DNA of 64,000 bases from Progne subis subis (GCA_022316685.1 JAKJHU010001558.1:1-64000), one strand, 5' to 3'; shown: positions 45,544-58,377, counted from the stretch's first letter. Program-made: numbers and translations. Notes: generated by a model not told the origin, from the letters alone.

Positions 45544-45697
45544 CTCTTTGTTAATTTTAAGGTTGAGCCTGCTTTGTTTTTCTCCTAGTCTCTCTCTCAC
45601 AAAAAGAGTAAGTACCAAGACCAAAATTTAGTGAATGTAAAACCACTACATTGAATAGTGTTTCTGCCTAGTTTGAAATTAAAACTATGACACACTT

Positions 45698-46015
45698 AAA
45701 GTCATGCACAAAGCTAAAGTAGATTAATGAAGCAGCTACATATCTTCTGATACGTAAAAGAAAGTTATACTTTCCAGCCTCAGATTTTATTTGTTTTACT
45801 CTGGGATGGGTGGTTGTATGCATTTTTTATTGGATTTTTTTGTGGATTCTTTTGGGTTTTTATATGAGGAAGGAATCTAAGTCCTTATATGGGTTAATCT
45901 TACTCTTAAGAATGATTCCAATGCCTAACATAAACGCTACGGTTAAAAACCATTTTTGCTATTAAAAGGGGGACAGCATATTCTAGATGTGATGGGGGAG
46001 GAGGACAATATCCAA
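45698..46015. other. Unique DNA, no gene seen
   Basis: Nothing recognised. Confidence 0.5.
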
Positions 46016-46924
46016 GTTGTCCCTGCAAAGCTGTAGGATAAGAGGCAAAGGTTTCATGGACAGGCTGCCGGCAAGGGCCCTCAGCTGGTGACTCTGGGTT
46101 GTACGGGCCACATTGCTGCAGACCTTCAGTCTTATGGAGATGAACCAGGGACTCCACAGCTAAGAGAAGCCAACAGGGAAACACCAGGGAAATATATGAA
46201 AGGAATCCAGGGGTGCATCTCTAGGAAGGTGACACATCTGAGACCACAGCTGAATTTACATGAATATATAGGCAGCAAAATTTAGAAGCTACTGTACTGC
46301 TAGAAGAAAAATTATGTGCTGGCTAAAAGCCTGTAAGAATCAGAGACTGAGGCAACAAAGGGAACCTCATGCTTTGCATTCAGTACAGGTCCCTGATGAA
46401 GAGGAGGCTTTCTCCATATAGAGGAGGTATCTTGCTCACAGGCTTGAAGGCTTGTATCCTGCTGGGGGACTTCAACAGTTCCAGTGTCTGCTGGGAGAGT
46501 AGTGCACAGAGCTGTAGGCAACCCAGGAGACTGCTGGAATGCTTGGAGGATAACTCCGTGGATATTCCTGCCTACCATCTACTGGTGGGCAGTAGATTGA
46601 CCTGCCTGAGAAATTGGTACTGAATCTCTTGGTCACCAACACAAGTGAGCTACGTGGGGACATTAGATTGGAGACAACCCAAGCTGCAGTGACCCTGCAT
46701 TGGTGGAGTATGCACATATTGAGGGTTGTGGGTCAAGTAATGGCTCAAGTTAGACCCCTAGACCTCAGGAAAGTAAACTTTCAGATCTTCAGGGAGACAG
46801 TCAATAGGATCCCCTGGAAGACTCTTCACTGGAACAGTGGAACAGAGCTGGTAGATCTTTAAGGTAGTCTTACACAGAGAACAGGCCCTGGCAATTCCCA
46901 AGAGCAAGAAATCAGGCAAGAGTC
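46016..46924 (+). mobile_element. CR1 LINE ORF2 endonuclease region
   Basis: Reads as the 5' part of CR1 ORF2 and the sequence before it: AGGGACTCCACAGCTAAGAG, GAAACACCAGGGAAATA, GAAAGGAATCCAGGGG. The endonuclease segment follows, translating to ILLGDFNSSSVCW near 46460-46500; GDFN holds the catalytic Asp and Asn of apurinic-type endonucleases. Stop codons follow near 46620. The element breaks off near 46924, where an LTR-like block intervenes. Confidence 0.82.
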
Positions 46925-47395
46925 TTGGTTTGAAAAGACAAGTGTCCGCTATGGAAGGCAGGAGCCTCCCTTGAAATGGAAAATATAAACCCTCTCCCTC
47001 CGAATTATTATAATTTTGGAATTAAGGGGCTCTTAGGCAAAGATATGGGAATAGGAATAAGAGTTATTTATGAGGAAAATTTAAATAAAAATGCAGTAGT
47101 ACAAAAAAAACCACTGACAGTCAGAATACAGCCTGACACTTGGTAAGGGTGTTGGTAGCAGTCCAGTTAAATAGTGGCTGCAGTCCTCCTGGAGTGATAG
47201 ATATGGTTCTGTTGAAGCAGTGATCCTGTAGAAGGGTGAAGTTTTCCTCTGAAGGTCCAGTGGTGGTGTAGAAGGGTCTGGTCTTCCACTGGGAATCCAG
47301 TGGAAAAGGCTGCTGTGGTGTTCCCAATCTCAGATTTTTATCCAGGTAGGAATGCTTGGCTCCTCCCCGAGTGGAGCATCTCACAATGGGATTTC
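46925..47395 (-). mobile_element. Probable ERV-derived block inserted in CR1
   Basis: The sequence between the two CR1 parts is not CR1. From memory it resembles an endogenous retrovirus LTR or internal end seen in songbirds, read on the minus strand; this is recollection and not a database match. No target-site duplication or clear TG/CA ends were fixed. Strand and limits are provisional. Confidence 0.4.
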
Positions 47396-47550
47396 CCACA
47401 GCCAGCAAAGTCATGAAAACTGATGGGGAGAAAGCTGAGGTACTCACCTTTTTGCCTCAGTCTTCAATGACAGCCTCTCCTCTCACACCTCTGACGTTGA
47501 TGGACAAAAGGATGGGGACTGGTGGAGGCAAAGTCCCTCCCACTGTAAGG
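47396..47550 (+). mobile_element. CR1 LINE continuation after the inserted block
   Basis: Contains the CR1 ORF2 stretch AAAGCTGAGGTACTCACC followed by TTTGCCTCAGTCTTCAATG, downstream in ORF2 of the part at 46016-46924. Some ORF2 sequence between the two parts is missing. Confidence 0.7.
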
Positions 47551-47888
47551 TCACTTCCAACCCAACCCACTTTATTATTCTATAGAATTATTCTATAGAA
47601 TTTTATCTAGAGATGTTAATAATGTATTAAGAACTGCTATTCAAGACATGCTTCTTGGAGCTAATCTTCTTCATGAATTGATGTAAATGATGATTTTTTT
47701 ATTTTTTTTTCCCACCTGTAAACAATAGGCAGGTAAGTTTTCCAGTGTTCTTCAAAAACCACTAGACTTTGCACACATTGTTAGCTTGTTCATTCAAAAA
47801 GCAAAGAGTATTTTCAGGAGATTATAGCTAGGTAGAGATAGAGGCTAGTTAGGTAGAATGGATGGATGGATGGATGGATGGATAGATC

Positions 47889-47936
<48 letters not shown>

Positions 47937-48439
47937 GTCCAAAATCATAGTTCTCACTTGGTCCTTCAGAATTATAAAACACTTTATGTCTGTACCCCAA
48001 GTCTGAAGAGATAATCTAGCACACAAGTAGCTCCTATTTAGCAACTTCTTTATATGAGTAATTCCATTAATGATACTCTGTGCCAATGTTTACCTTGACT
48101 TATTCCCTTGTTGTTCACAATTGTCCACACCACATGGGACATAACTACTGTCCTTCATCACTGACCACAAGACTAACCAGAACATGGGCTGAGGCTTTGA
48201 AAACTAAGTATCAGATGTACTTATATCTAAGAATATCTACTTTTCCTGACAAAATAATTTATAAAGGGTTTGAATGCAACTTCTAGCAGGGAATTTACTT
48301 TTGAAATTGAACACTTTACACCATCAAAAATCAATCACTCATTAAAGAGGTCCAGCAGAAAAAAATTAGGAAAATAATAACTTTTCATATAAGCAAAATT
48401 TTTACAACATGAGCAGAGTCAAACACTGGCCCATATGCT
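47551..48439. other. Unique DNA with a compound microsatellite
   Basis: No gene seen; the microsatellite is listed separately. Confidence 0.55.
47857..47935. repeat. Compound (ATGG)n-(AGAT)n microsatellite
   Basis: About six ATGG units at 47857-47882, a short break (ATAGATCA), then about eleven AGAT units to about 47935. A typical polymorphic tetranucleotide locus. The Ser-Ile-Tyr-Leu repeats in the minus-strand frame come from this array. Confidence 0.95.
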
Positions 48440-48592
48440 GAAGACATCGTAGAATTTCCATCCTTGGAGATCGTCAAAGCTCACCTGTACAAAACCATGA
48501 GCAACCTGCTTTAACTGGATCAGCTTCAGTGAGGTTGGACTGAATAACAAGTAGAGGTCACATCCAAACTAAATTACTCTGTGATAGGGCCA
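48440..48592 (+). mobile_element. CR1 3'-end fragment
   Basis: Matches the CR1 terminal region in order (CATCCTTGGAGATCGTCAAA, GAGCAACCTGCTTTAACTGG, GAGGTTGGACTGAATAAC) and ends in CTCTGTGATAG, a degraded tail. Confidence 0.82.
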
Positions 48593-51500
48593 ACTGACTG
48601 CAATAGTGAAAACATTGAGCCAAGGCTCTTGTTAGCTTTTAACTTTAATTCAGCAATGCTATCAACACTATCATTATACCACTCACACAGTGCAATTGAT
48701 TGACAAGTGCTAATTTAACGGATATAAATGAAGATTTATTTACTGCTTTTAGTTCCTGATAGGTGAACCAACAGGGAGTCAAAATAGCCAGAAGCTAGAA
48801 AGCTGATTTATAGTCAGACATATGGAATGCTAGTGCTTTGTGTGCCACCAGGACACTATCAACCTTACTATGCAATCCACCAAAACTGTGGAGATGGATG
48901 GGTGTTAATCACAAAGTACTCGAAGACTGGATATAAAGCAGAATATTTATTATTTCTTAGAGTGGACAGGATGAAAGAAACCTTCATGTTCTCCATGGCT
49001 GAGTTGATTGTACAAACTCAAAACAGGTAGGTAAATAGTCTTTGTATTTGCTTACTTCATATACATAGTCCAGAAAGCATTTCAAACCAAATGCTATACA
49101 TCATGGAAAGATTTTTATAATGTTAGTTTTTAAGACTGAAATGGCAGTTTAAACATTTCTGAACAAACAAACAATACAGAAAACTCTTTATCATGTTTTC
49201 TTCATCACTTTAGCAAAGGCATGTGAAAGGAAACATTTGCTCCCAAACTGTTAATCTCTTGTGTACAACCAGTATCAAACCCAGACTTAGAACTCCTCCA
49301 AGTAATCTAGATGACTTTTCAGTTTCATTCTTGTTTAAACACCATGTGGAAAGGGTACAGTGCAAAGGACACAGCTGTGTAGAGCTGAACTACATCTGCA
49401 GTGTTGTTGAGACAAGAGACCCTTTCCCTTTACATTGTAAATTTTTCTACTGATGTGAAAGTTCTGTGTTACCCTTCACAAAGTGACATCTACTAACAGT
49501 AAGACTAGAGGTTAAAACACTTACTAAAGGAAGATTTTTCTGAGGGTCTGTCATACCTAGTATCACCTCGGTAAAGCACCCTCACAACAGGAACCCTTCT
49601 AATGAGGCCTGAATATGTGTATGTGTATGTGTAAGAACACATTTCAATCCTCAACAAACTGTTTACTGTTTAAACATTAAATAAATGTAGAACTGTTTTA
49701 ATCAGCTGAACAAATATTTAATGTACACTCCTGTGTAAGAGCTATGTTTAAAAATATTGCTTATGCAGTTAAAACACAGGGAATTTATGGAAACTAATGC
49801 TCTGAAAAGTAAAACAAATACTGTCTAAACAAAAATTGCATGTAAAACCAAAAGCTATGTCTTGTCAACCTCTGTCTAATATAATCTTCATTATTGACAC
49901 CGTCAGTCTTTTATGTTGAAGTCTTAGCATGATTGGCCTACCACAAAAATGCTTTGATTTTCATGAAGTCGTAACTGCAGTGCAGAAATAAGATTAGTTT
50001 CTAATAAACCAACAGAGGAGTGTAATGTTAATGTTACATTCACAGCAGGGCTTCCTCTGTAGAGTAAATGTTTGTTTACTCTCTGGGACCTACACACTGA
50101 AGGTCATTCATTGCAGGAGTAGCTAGATTTCCGTCTACAGCTGTTAGAAAGGATTTGTAAAAAGTCTGACAGGAAATTACAACTTCTTTTGAAAACACAT
50201 GTGCCTGAATAGTTTCTGTGTAAATATAGCACAATGCTGGCAGAAAGAAAAAGTTTTTAATATATAATCTCCTGAAAATACATAAATGTGATTCACCTTG
50301 GCTTTATCTATTTTCATACAGTTTATAGACATCTTTTTGTCTTTCCTTGGAATGAGTGTGTGTCCACAGGAAGTTTTTCAAATTATTACGTAGTGACAAA
50401 GAGGTGGTATTCCCACTGACCTCACAAATTGAAGCAGAAGTTTAGTACCTCTACTCATATGCATTTTATTACAAAAAAATTAGAACCTGTCACAAACTCT
50501 TCTCTCATCAACTATTTGCTTTATTGTATGCAAATGTAAATGCAAAACTAGGCAGAATATATTTATAATATTTTTAAAGAGTACAGCTTAACATTCAAAT
50601 ATGACACAAGTCCTATAAACATGCATAGTAGAGCAAGAAACAAAGTCAGAAAGCTATCTATTTCAATTTGACAATAATTTAACCTACTCTGCCCCTTAAC
50701 GAAGCCAGGAGCACAAATTATTTTTCTCTAAGAGCATAACAGAGCATGTCTGGGTCACTCAGACATCTACAAAACACTCCTTCCTTCAGGTTACTGGTTA
50801 CTTCAGGTGAGGACCAAAAGGTAGTAATCATTAAAAGCAAGAGAAACCTGCAACCCAGCAAGAGTTCATTAAAGTTATGACGCAAGTGAATAGACAGTTG
50901 TATAGTCTGAGGTTCCTCGTGTACTCGAAGATTGTGGCAAAATCCACCTGAAGGAAGCTAGCTCTTTCAAGGATTAAATTTGCTTTGAGCTGTCCTCATT
51001 CCAAACCAATATTTTATTTACCTGTGATGGTGGTTGTATGAGTCAGAACTACTTGCAGTTATGTTAGAAGAGAGGTACCATGTTTGATGAGAATTTCAAA
51101 GATGTATTTTAACTACAGTTTTAATTGCTTCTGGCTCCCTCAAAGTTTGTGTAACATAAATTTTGAGTTTTCAATATCACATGAGATTACTTGCATCATT
51201 TAACATATCATATGGCAGGCCTACATATATTTTAAATCATTTTATTAGATGAAACAATATTAATGCAAATATTAAAGATAAAATATGGGTCTAAGCATGT
51301 TCAGTTCTGGAAAAACAACTGATACATTATGTAATGCACTTGATTGGAATATATTTCAGAAGCTGGGGAGATCCAAGATCTTCATCCATAGGTTTTGGAG
51401 ATTTTGTCTCTCAGAGGCTGTCTGGAGCTCCTCTGTGCTGAAGTGTACAAACTTGCAGAAGGAAATATTTCTCCCACCAGCATAGCCCTTCTCTTCTGTT

Positions 51501-52654
51501 TAGCTGATGCAATGTAGCAACAGCATTCTGCAACATGGCACAAAGTCATGGTGAGAAGGGTTAAGTTTGATTCTCTGGAATGGCAGGAGGCAAGGTGCCT
51601 GCCATATACATCATGGGTATCAAAAGCAGCTTTCCAGCTACCACGTGGATCACAGTCCAAAAGAACCCCAAAAATTAGGAGCTAATGCCACATTAGATGC
51701 CAGCAAATTATGGCCAATTGTCTTTTTAACCTAGTTCCCTTTGTTGTGCTTGTTTCTATCTGGAGTCACACTGAATCAGGTAGTACTCCATGAGGACTAA
51801 TTGCCGTCAATTAAAAGTAACAGAATACTTGCTTTCAAATTACACACTTTTCTCTTTTCTACAAAGACTGTAAAACTGTTGTGTGTCCATCAGCCAAGAG
51901 GGTGTGTTTGCATGGCAATGAGCAAAGATCCATATTTAAGTTTGTGGCACATTTGAGCTGTGTCAGAGGAACAAGAAAAGACAGACGGCAGTAAAATCTA
52001 GTAAGTAATTATTGCTTAGTAAGAACTAAATTAGTCAGACCCTGTTCTGGATTTCTAGAGCCCTCTGCAGAGCTTTTTCTCACTTTAACTTCTCAAAATC
52101 AATTAGACTGCCAGTAGCTCTGGCTTAGTTTGTTTTCAAGTGTTGTAGGGTAGACTTACACATAATTGCAAAGCATACATATGTAGTTCAAGGTGTGTCA
52201 ATAACATAATATTTGGATGTTAGGGGTGTTGGGTTTTTTTGGGTATTTTTATGATGAGTTAGTGAAAGTGTTTACAGCTTGCCTCATTACTGGGATATTT
52301 AAAACATTTTGTCAAAGATATTACTGAAAAATATAACTATTGGCCAAACTAAATGAAGTTTATAATTTTGTATTTACTCAGAGAGACTTTGTGAAGATCC
52401 AGTCTAATTTTGATTTGCTTCAACGATGGTTGTCAAAGGCATGTGAATAAGGGGTGCACGTGTGCCATGTGGAGAAGTCAAATGGAAGAAGTCGTATCTC
52501 CGTGAGGACTTCTGGCAACACCTCCCATGGGTAGGTCAGTAGGAGACACTGAACTCCCCAGAGGGGTTTCTCCAACCAGATGGCCAAAGACTGGACTGGG
52601 CCAATGGTCTTCTGTCAGCAGACAGGCTTTGGGAGGAGCCAGGGGCACAAAAAG
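48593..52654. other. Unique AT-rich DNA, no confirmed gene
   Basis: No supported gene or transposon. A 67-codon open frame at 48827-49030, near the start of this block, ends at a splice-donor-like GTAGGT but was rejected as a gene. Confidence 0.5.
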
Positions 52655-53330
52655 CAATTGTGTCACAAGCCTGGGTAGCTTTTCAAAACTTGCTTTTTGA
52701 GTATGGGCTTTTGGCTTGGGGCTTTATTGAGACTGTGCTTTTGCTTTTGATGTTTGGTGATTCAGGGGGGCTTTCCTGAGACATGCTTGTGAGTTGAAGT
52801 TTTTTGAGTCTTGTGGTTTTGCTTTGGCTCCAGCTTGCTGAGGTCTGCTTCTTGCCCTGGTCCTAGCCTGTTTTTGCTCCTTCTGCCCTAGCCCCAGCCT
52901 GCCTTTTGGCCCTCCTGCCCTCCTTTCTGTCCTGCCTCCCTGTGTCCCTGACCAGCGCCCTGTCTGCTTCGTCCCAACATCGCTGTCCCTGTGTCCAACC
53001 CAACGCGCCTCCGAGCCAGCCCACGGCCCATCCTCGACCCCATCCTCGACGCAACCCTGTCCAGGCTGCTGGACCTCCTGCCCAATCCCCTCACCTCGTG
53101 TCCGGCAGCCCGAGGTCACAGGAGCCATGCACAGCTCCGCCTCAGGACACTGACGGCGTTCCCTGACATCCGCGGGGAGTGCCTTCTGGAAACTCCGCCT
53201 CCTCTCACTCTCTGTCTCCCTTTTTTCTTCCTCTTCCTCTGTCTTCTCAAGCCCTCTTTAGTAGGGTAACTTTTTTTTTTTTCCGTTACCAATAAACAGT
53301 TCCCAGATACAGTGTTGGTCTCACTTGACA
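52655..53330 (+). mobile_element. Probable LTR or ERV-derived block, boundaries uncertain
   Basis: A block unlike its AT-rich neighbours: pyrimidine- and CpG-rich on the plus strand (about 52840-53200), followed by a T-rich stretch, AATAAA at 53291-53296 and an end reading TCACTTGACA, which looks like an LTR U5 end. A start at TGTCACAAGCC near 52660 is possible. No matching target-site duplication was found. The 134-aa minus-strand frame across it (52724-53128) is charged low-complexity sequence without a known domain. Confidence 0.45.
53291..53296 (+). terminator. Polyadenylation signal in LTR-like block
   Basis: AATAAA about 35 bp before the putative LTR end. Confidence 0.4.
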
Positions 53331-56300
53331 CCATTTTGTTTCTGACGATCTATTTTTAAAAGAAATCCTTGCAGTTCCCCATACTGCAATGAGAGAGAGC
53401 TGCTGAAAGATTCAATTATTATTTTGTGCAGAGGAATCAGCAACCACACGTACTGTTTTACATCAATTTAGAACAGATTACATCAATGATAAACTAACAA
53501 TAATAATAATAATCACTAACCAAGAAAAACAAAACCGAAAATAAATCATAACACAAGCAAAAGACGTAGTACAAACTTTAACCTTTGCAGAAAGATATTG
53601 AAAAGAGCTAAACACAACTTTCTAAAAAAACTTGTTCTTGAAGTGTGAATTAAGCATTAGACTACCATGTAGGCCACCCTGGGTTTTCAGTTGCTGTTTA
53701 AACTCAGTTCTGGAAAACTGCCCTAAACAGACCTGGAGAGTAAGTAATTTGAACCAGATATATTCATAATCCTTTAATTTTACTTGCAGTGTAGACGGAC
53801 ACGTACTGACATCAAAAGTTCTTGAACTGAAGAAGAACTGTTAGAAAAAGAACACATCTACTGATTCTCACTGACTGCTGTAGAAGAGATTATCCAATTC
53901 CTGAGGTTCTAAGCATTTCTGTTTCTTGCTATATGGGCAGGTGCATTACAGTTACTGCTACTTGTTCTTAACATAGCTATGATGATAGGCCCTATAAAAC
54001 ACATCCACTTCCAAAGACACACTTAATAGGTAAATACCCAAGGCAGAATGTCAGACAGCAAAGAGAAGTCTAGGGAGAGTTTAATTGTATATGGAAAATG
54101 TTAAAGGGTTGTAAATTCTTGTTGGCATTAGATCATATTGCAGGCCACTGCCCTGGAATCTATTATTAATAAATCAAAATAGATGGCCTAATTTACAAAA
54201 AATCATAAAGTTGCAGGTTTCCCTAAATTCACCAGTGTTTTTCTCAGTGTTTGTGAGAGTAAGATAAATCCCTCAGTAATTTAATGATTAATCTTTCACC
54301 ACTTTACCAATGGGGAGTTCACTATTCAAGTGATTAAAACAGGAATAGATTTTCTTTTTCTTGTCTGTATAAAAGTCAAATTAGTATTAAAGTAAATATA
54401 TTTGCCAACAAATATTCTTGAGTTGGATAATGATTGCACAAAAATTGGCATAGTATGACCTGTACAGACTGGTCTGTACATGGTATCTGTAATCCTTAGA
54501 TCATCACAGCTATAGGACATAAGGTATAAAGCATTTGTAAGCAATGTAGCTTCTTTTATTTGAACAAGATAAAGTTCAGGGGAAAAATGGGGTCATGTGA
54601 GTCCTTATCTGCTGAAGTTATCTGCTAGCCGCTGGTGAGTTTTAAGATTACCCTTGTGCACTGTCAATAAACATTTGTACAGTCATGAATTCTCACATAT
54701 TTGTTAATGATTTGAAGTTACTCTTTTTGGTCACATCAGCAATTCCTGAACTATTCTTTGATAAGCATGACTAGAAATTCATATCTGGGGTATATGCATT
54801 CCAAAGATCATTTAGAAAAATTACACTTTTTTACCCTGAGAATCTCATTATTTTTAAAGTGGAATTTATATATATTTATACATTTAAGGCTTCATTTTTA
54901 AAAACTGGTATATTTAAAATAGAATTCTAAATATCTGTTCATTTTGTTTTACAGACAGATGAGAAATTTTGCACAAATATTCAAATATTCCCCCAAATAT
55001 TTCATAGAAATTCACTAAGTATATGCGAAGTAAAAATTTACTGATCAATTTTTTTCTTTTTCTTTCTGAAGATCTTACCTCCACTCTGTCCATTGTTCGT
55101 GACAACACAGAATGCAAGAAAACCTCAGCTGTTAAAAAATACAATTGGCCTTTACAATGTGAATGTAATACAATTGCAAGCTAAACAAAATAGGTAGTAG
55201 ATTTACATACAGCACAAATACAGTGTATATTAAAAGTGACAGTACCAATGACTCTTTGAAGACACAAAAAATTAGCTCTTCTTTTCTCCTGCTCAAAGCA
55301 CAAACAGACTCTATATTAGACTAAGTCTTTTGTGCTAAAGGCACATGATAATCCCTGGGTTTATACGTATTTATGAATCTGCCTCCCAGATGGCTGTCTG
55401 TCCAAAGGTAGAATTTGGTGCAGGATATCTGGGTTTCACATCACATGTAACTATAATATTAACTTACTTGATCTCTTTATATCATCTTTACATGAAGGAG
55501 TAGGGAGAGATAAAAATGTAACACAAGCAACTATTAAGCTAGGTTTTCTCTGCTAAATCCAAATAAAAAGTTTCAATATATGTTCCTCAAACTTAGAAGA
55601 AAAAATGTAAGTATACCAATTTCCTCCTGCTTGTTTACTAAATTTTTACCAGAGGCAGCCAGACAACAATGAAATTCAGATACGGTGGGATCTTAGGTAG
55701 GATCTCCACTTCATTTTAGTCCAAAAATATAACCTCGTCACAGTTCCACCTTAGAAAATTGTTTCTGCCTCACAGACTTACCCTGTGACATAGTTCCTAT
55801 TCAACAGGTACACACTGCCATCTAAAGGCCAATGTTTGGACTTTTCGAGACCATTTGGGTTCAGTCTCTCCACTGATGCTTCTCACTGTGTCCAAATTCT
55901 TACTTGCAAAAAATACAAAAATGACAGGGGCATTGATGAAGTGTAAGATCCAGACATCAGCCTCACTAAGGCTATTACTACTGCAGCAAAAACTAAATGG
56001 AGGCCAGATTCACATCTGAATATATCTCTGTATATCATTTGTGGGTAATATTGAAGTATTCTTCCATGAAAACAGATTTTGCCTCTCTAAGCAGATGGTT
56101 GCCTTTAAAAACTGTGTTCAATGAATAAAATATATAATTTAGACTGGATATATTGTTCTCAGAAGCTGTGTTTTAGCTGTCCATTTTCACTTCTGTGAAA
56201 ATTTTGTATCACATATCTTCATACTCATCTACATTAAAAACAAAACAAAAAAACCAAAACAAAACAAACAAAAAAAATTCATCCTTTCTTTTGAAGAAGC

Positions 56301-57060
56301 ACAAGGTTGTCACACTTCAGGGTATCTTCTGAATGAACTGAAATATGCAGTTCAAACATGCAGAGAATAGGGTTCCAAACATTGTCTGTTTCTTCTCTGG
56401 GGAATAGGTAGCTCAGCACATTCCCGTCATCCTGAAGACTCTTTGGGACTTCTTAAATCTGTGTTCATTCCTCAGGGCAACAAGGAGTGAGAACAAGTGC
56501 TGACACTTATCTTTTACTGGTATATATTCTGAGTCAATATGAGCAAAAGCAAAGAGCTTTTACAAAGCAACGTTTGACCTTGGCCTATACCAGATGATAC
56601 TTCCCATTGGTATGATTTGCTAAGGAAATGTATGAGCATTAAATACAAGCTTTCTCTGGGTTTTGAAGTACAAACTGTAAATAACTCTACATTCTTCATC
56701 TTGAGCTAAATGACAACACATAATACAACTACAAATAATGATACCAGTATAACTACAAATAATGATATCAGTATAACTAAAAATAATGATACTGGTACAA
56801 CTACAAATAATGATACTGGTACAGCTCAAAACAAAAAGAAAAATTAAATTAAGATTATTTTCTCTAATTATAGGGCTCCCTATACTTTGGTATGATAGGA
56901 GTTGATTCTTGTTGTGTTTAAAAAAAAAAAAATCTCCCAAAACAAAATTCAAAGAATGCCACACCCAAACATTATTTTGATTGTTTAGTTCAGTTAAAAT
57001 AATATCACAGTAGAACCTTCAGTCTGTCTGTTACATGTATTGCTATTTAAGGGTACAGAA
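53331..57060. other. Unique AT-rich DNA with a minisatellite, no gene seen
   Basis: No supported gene. An A-rich patch lies at about 56236-56277; the minisatellite is listed separately. Confidence 0.55.
56725..56820. repeat. 24-bp minisatellite, four copies
   Basis: Four adjacent 24-bp units (consensus beginning AYAACTACAAATAATGATAC) at 56725, 56749, 56773 and 56797, differing by one to four bases, with a fifth truncated unit starting ACAGCT. Because 24 is a multiple of three, the minus strand reads as an open octapeptide repeat; there is no other sign of coding. Confidence 0.93.
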
Positions 57061-57460
57061 TGTCCTGGTTTAGGCTGGGATGGAGTTAATTTTCTTTCCA
57101 CTACCTGGTACAGCGCTTTCTTTGGATTAAGTACAAAAATAATGTTGATAACACATTGATATTTTAGTTGCTGCTCAGTAGTATAAGGATTTTGCAGTTT
57201 CCATGCTATGCCAGCCAGCAGGTGTGCAAGAAACCAGGAGGAAGCTCAGGCAGGACAGCTGACCCAAACTGGCCAAAGCGACATTTAATTCCACAGAACA
57301 CCATGCCCCAGTGTCTAAGCTGGGGGGGGCTGGCAGAGAGGTACGGGTCATTGCTGGGAGACAGGCTAGGCATTGTTCAGCGGGTGCTGAGCAATTGACT
57401 TGTGAATCACCTGTTTCTCTTGGGTATTATTCCTCTCTCTCTTTTTTTTTCTTTTCTTTT

Positions 57461-57492
<32 letters not shown>

Positions 57493-57645
57493 TAAAGTAC
57501 CTTTAATTCAGTTGTTAAGACTGTAATCTCAAACACTGGGGTTTACCTTTTTCTGATTGTTTTTCCTATCCCACCAGTGCATGGCTGGGAAGTGAATTAA
57601 CAACTGTGTAGTACTTTTTTTGCCAGCTGGTGTCAAACCATGATA
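57061..57645 (+). mobile_element. ERVL-type LTR, solo
   Basis: Starts TGTCCTGGTTTAGGCTGGGA, passes through GAGTTAATTTTCTTTCCA and ATGTTGATAACACATTGAT, and ends GTGTCAAACCATGATA. This order matches the widespread avian ERVL LTR as I know it. A poly(T) tract lies at 57441-57494. No exact 5-bp duplication remains at the edges, so it is old or its ends are mutated. Confidence 0.8.
57441..57494. repeat. Poly(T) tract inside the ERVL LTR
   Basis: About 50 bases of T with a few C, possibly expanded from the T-rich part of the LTR. Confidence 0.9.
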
Positions 57646-58377
57646 AAAGAGAGCAGCATAGTAGACTTAAAATCTTGTACCATTGCCCAGGACCATAACT
57701 GGACTACAGTAATTTCTAGACTAAGTCTAATAAACAGAATTCCTCTGCTGGAAATGTTGCAAAGATAGATTAGCATGCTAGCTGTGAGAATAGTAGTGTC
57801 CATAGGCATTAGAATTTAAAAAAACAGATTCCTAGCATATCAATTTCACAGACACAGGTAAGAGGCCTAGAATCTGAGATTCAGCAAGGTAGATTAAAAC
57901 ATGGCATGAGGAACTATTTTTAGACTTGTACACATTATCTTGATCAGCGGAGCAAGTATGTGAATTGTGCATCCATCCCCATACTAATCAAAGCACAGGG
58001 AACAAGACTGGGTGAGCAACCCTGACCTCCTTATGGAGTCCCAGGATTCATGGCAACCAGGATAAACAATCAGTACTCCAGCACAAGCTATGAAAGCGTC
58101 CTAATTTCATATTGTCTTTAACTCTCAGACAATTCTCCTGCTGTGGAGCTTGGCCAGATTACTGTTTATTAAATCAGCACAAATCACATGAAGTTAATTT
58201 TTACCATGGAGGAAAATGATTTGCCTAGAAAAACATTTATAAATTGTTCAACCTTCAATATTATATTTTGGATAGCAATGTGATTTCAGGCTTTTTGCTT
58301 TTTGACATTTTACTGCTTGTTCTAAGAAAATGCATCAGCTCCATAGTGTAAAGCATCAGCCCTTCACTTTTGATGTA

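Larger units (their letters stand above)
44159..45692 (+). mobile_element. Solo LTR, about 1.53 kb, copy B of the two-copy family
   Basis: Begins TGTCATGGTTAG and ends CTATGACA, with matching inverted ends. It is flanked by a perfect 5-bp duplication CACTT at 44154-44158 and 45693-45697. It aligns over its entire length with 3807-5364, with scattered substitutions and small indels, for example a gap of about 15 bases near 45073. A TATA box is at 44331-44337 and AATAAA at 45538-45543. The two copies have different duplications, so each integrated independently and the DNA between them is not a provirus. Confidence 0.88.

Noticed and set aside
3807..45692. The two 1.5-kb LTRs as ends of one 42-kb provirus
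   Set aside because: Each LTR has its own different 5-bp duplication, and the DNA between them contains no related internal region.
47814..48086. Minus-strand frame with a Ser-Ile-Tyr-Leu repeat
   Set aside because: Translation of the tetranucleotide microsatellite.
48827..49030. 67-aa frame ending at a donor-like CAG-GTAGGT
   Set aside because: The possible acceptor before it has a weak pyrimidine tract, the peptide is unfamiliar, and a frame this length occurs by chance.
52724..53128. 134-aa minus-strand charged frame
   Set aside because: Low-complexity translation of a pyrimidine/CpG-rich block that is better explained as LTR-derived; three overlapping frames are equally open.
53689..53737. 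49-bp exon-like segment between TTTTCAG and GTAAGT
   Set aside because: Only one frame is open, the length is not a multiple of three and no partner exons are visible; consistent with chance.
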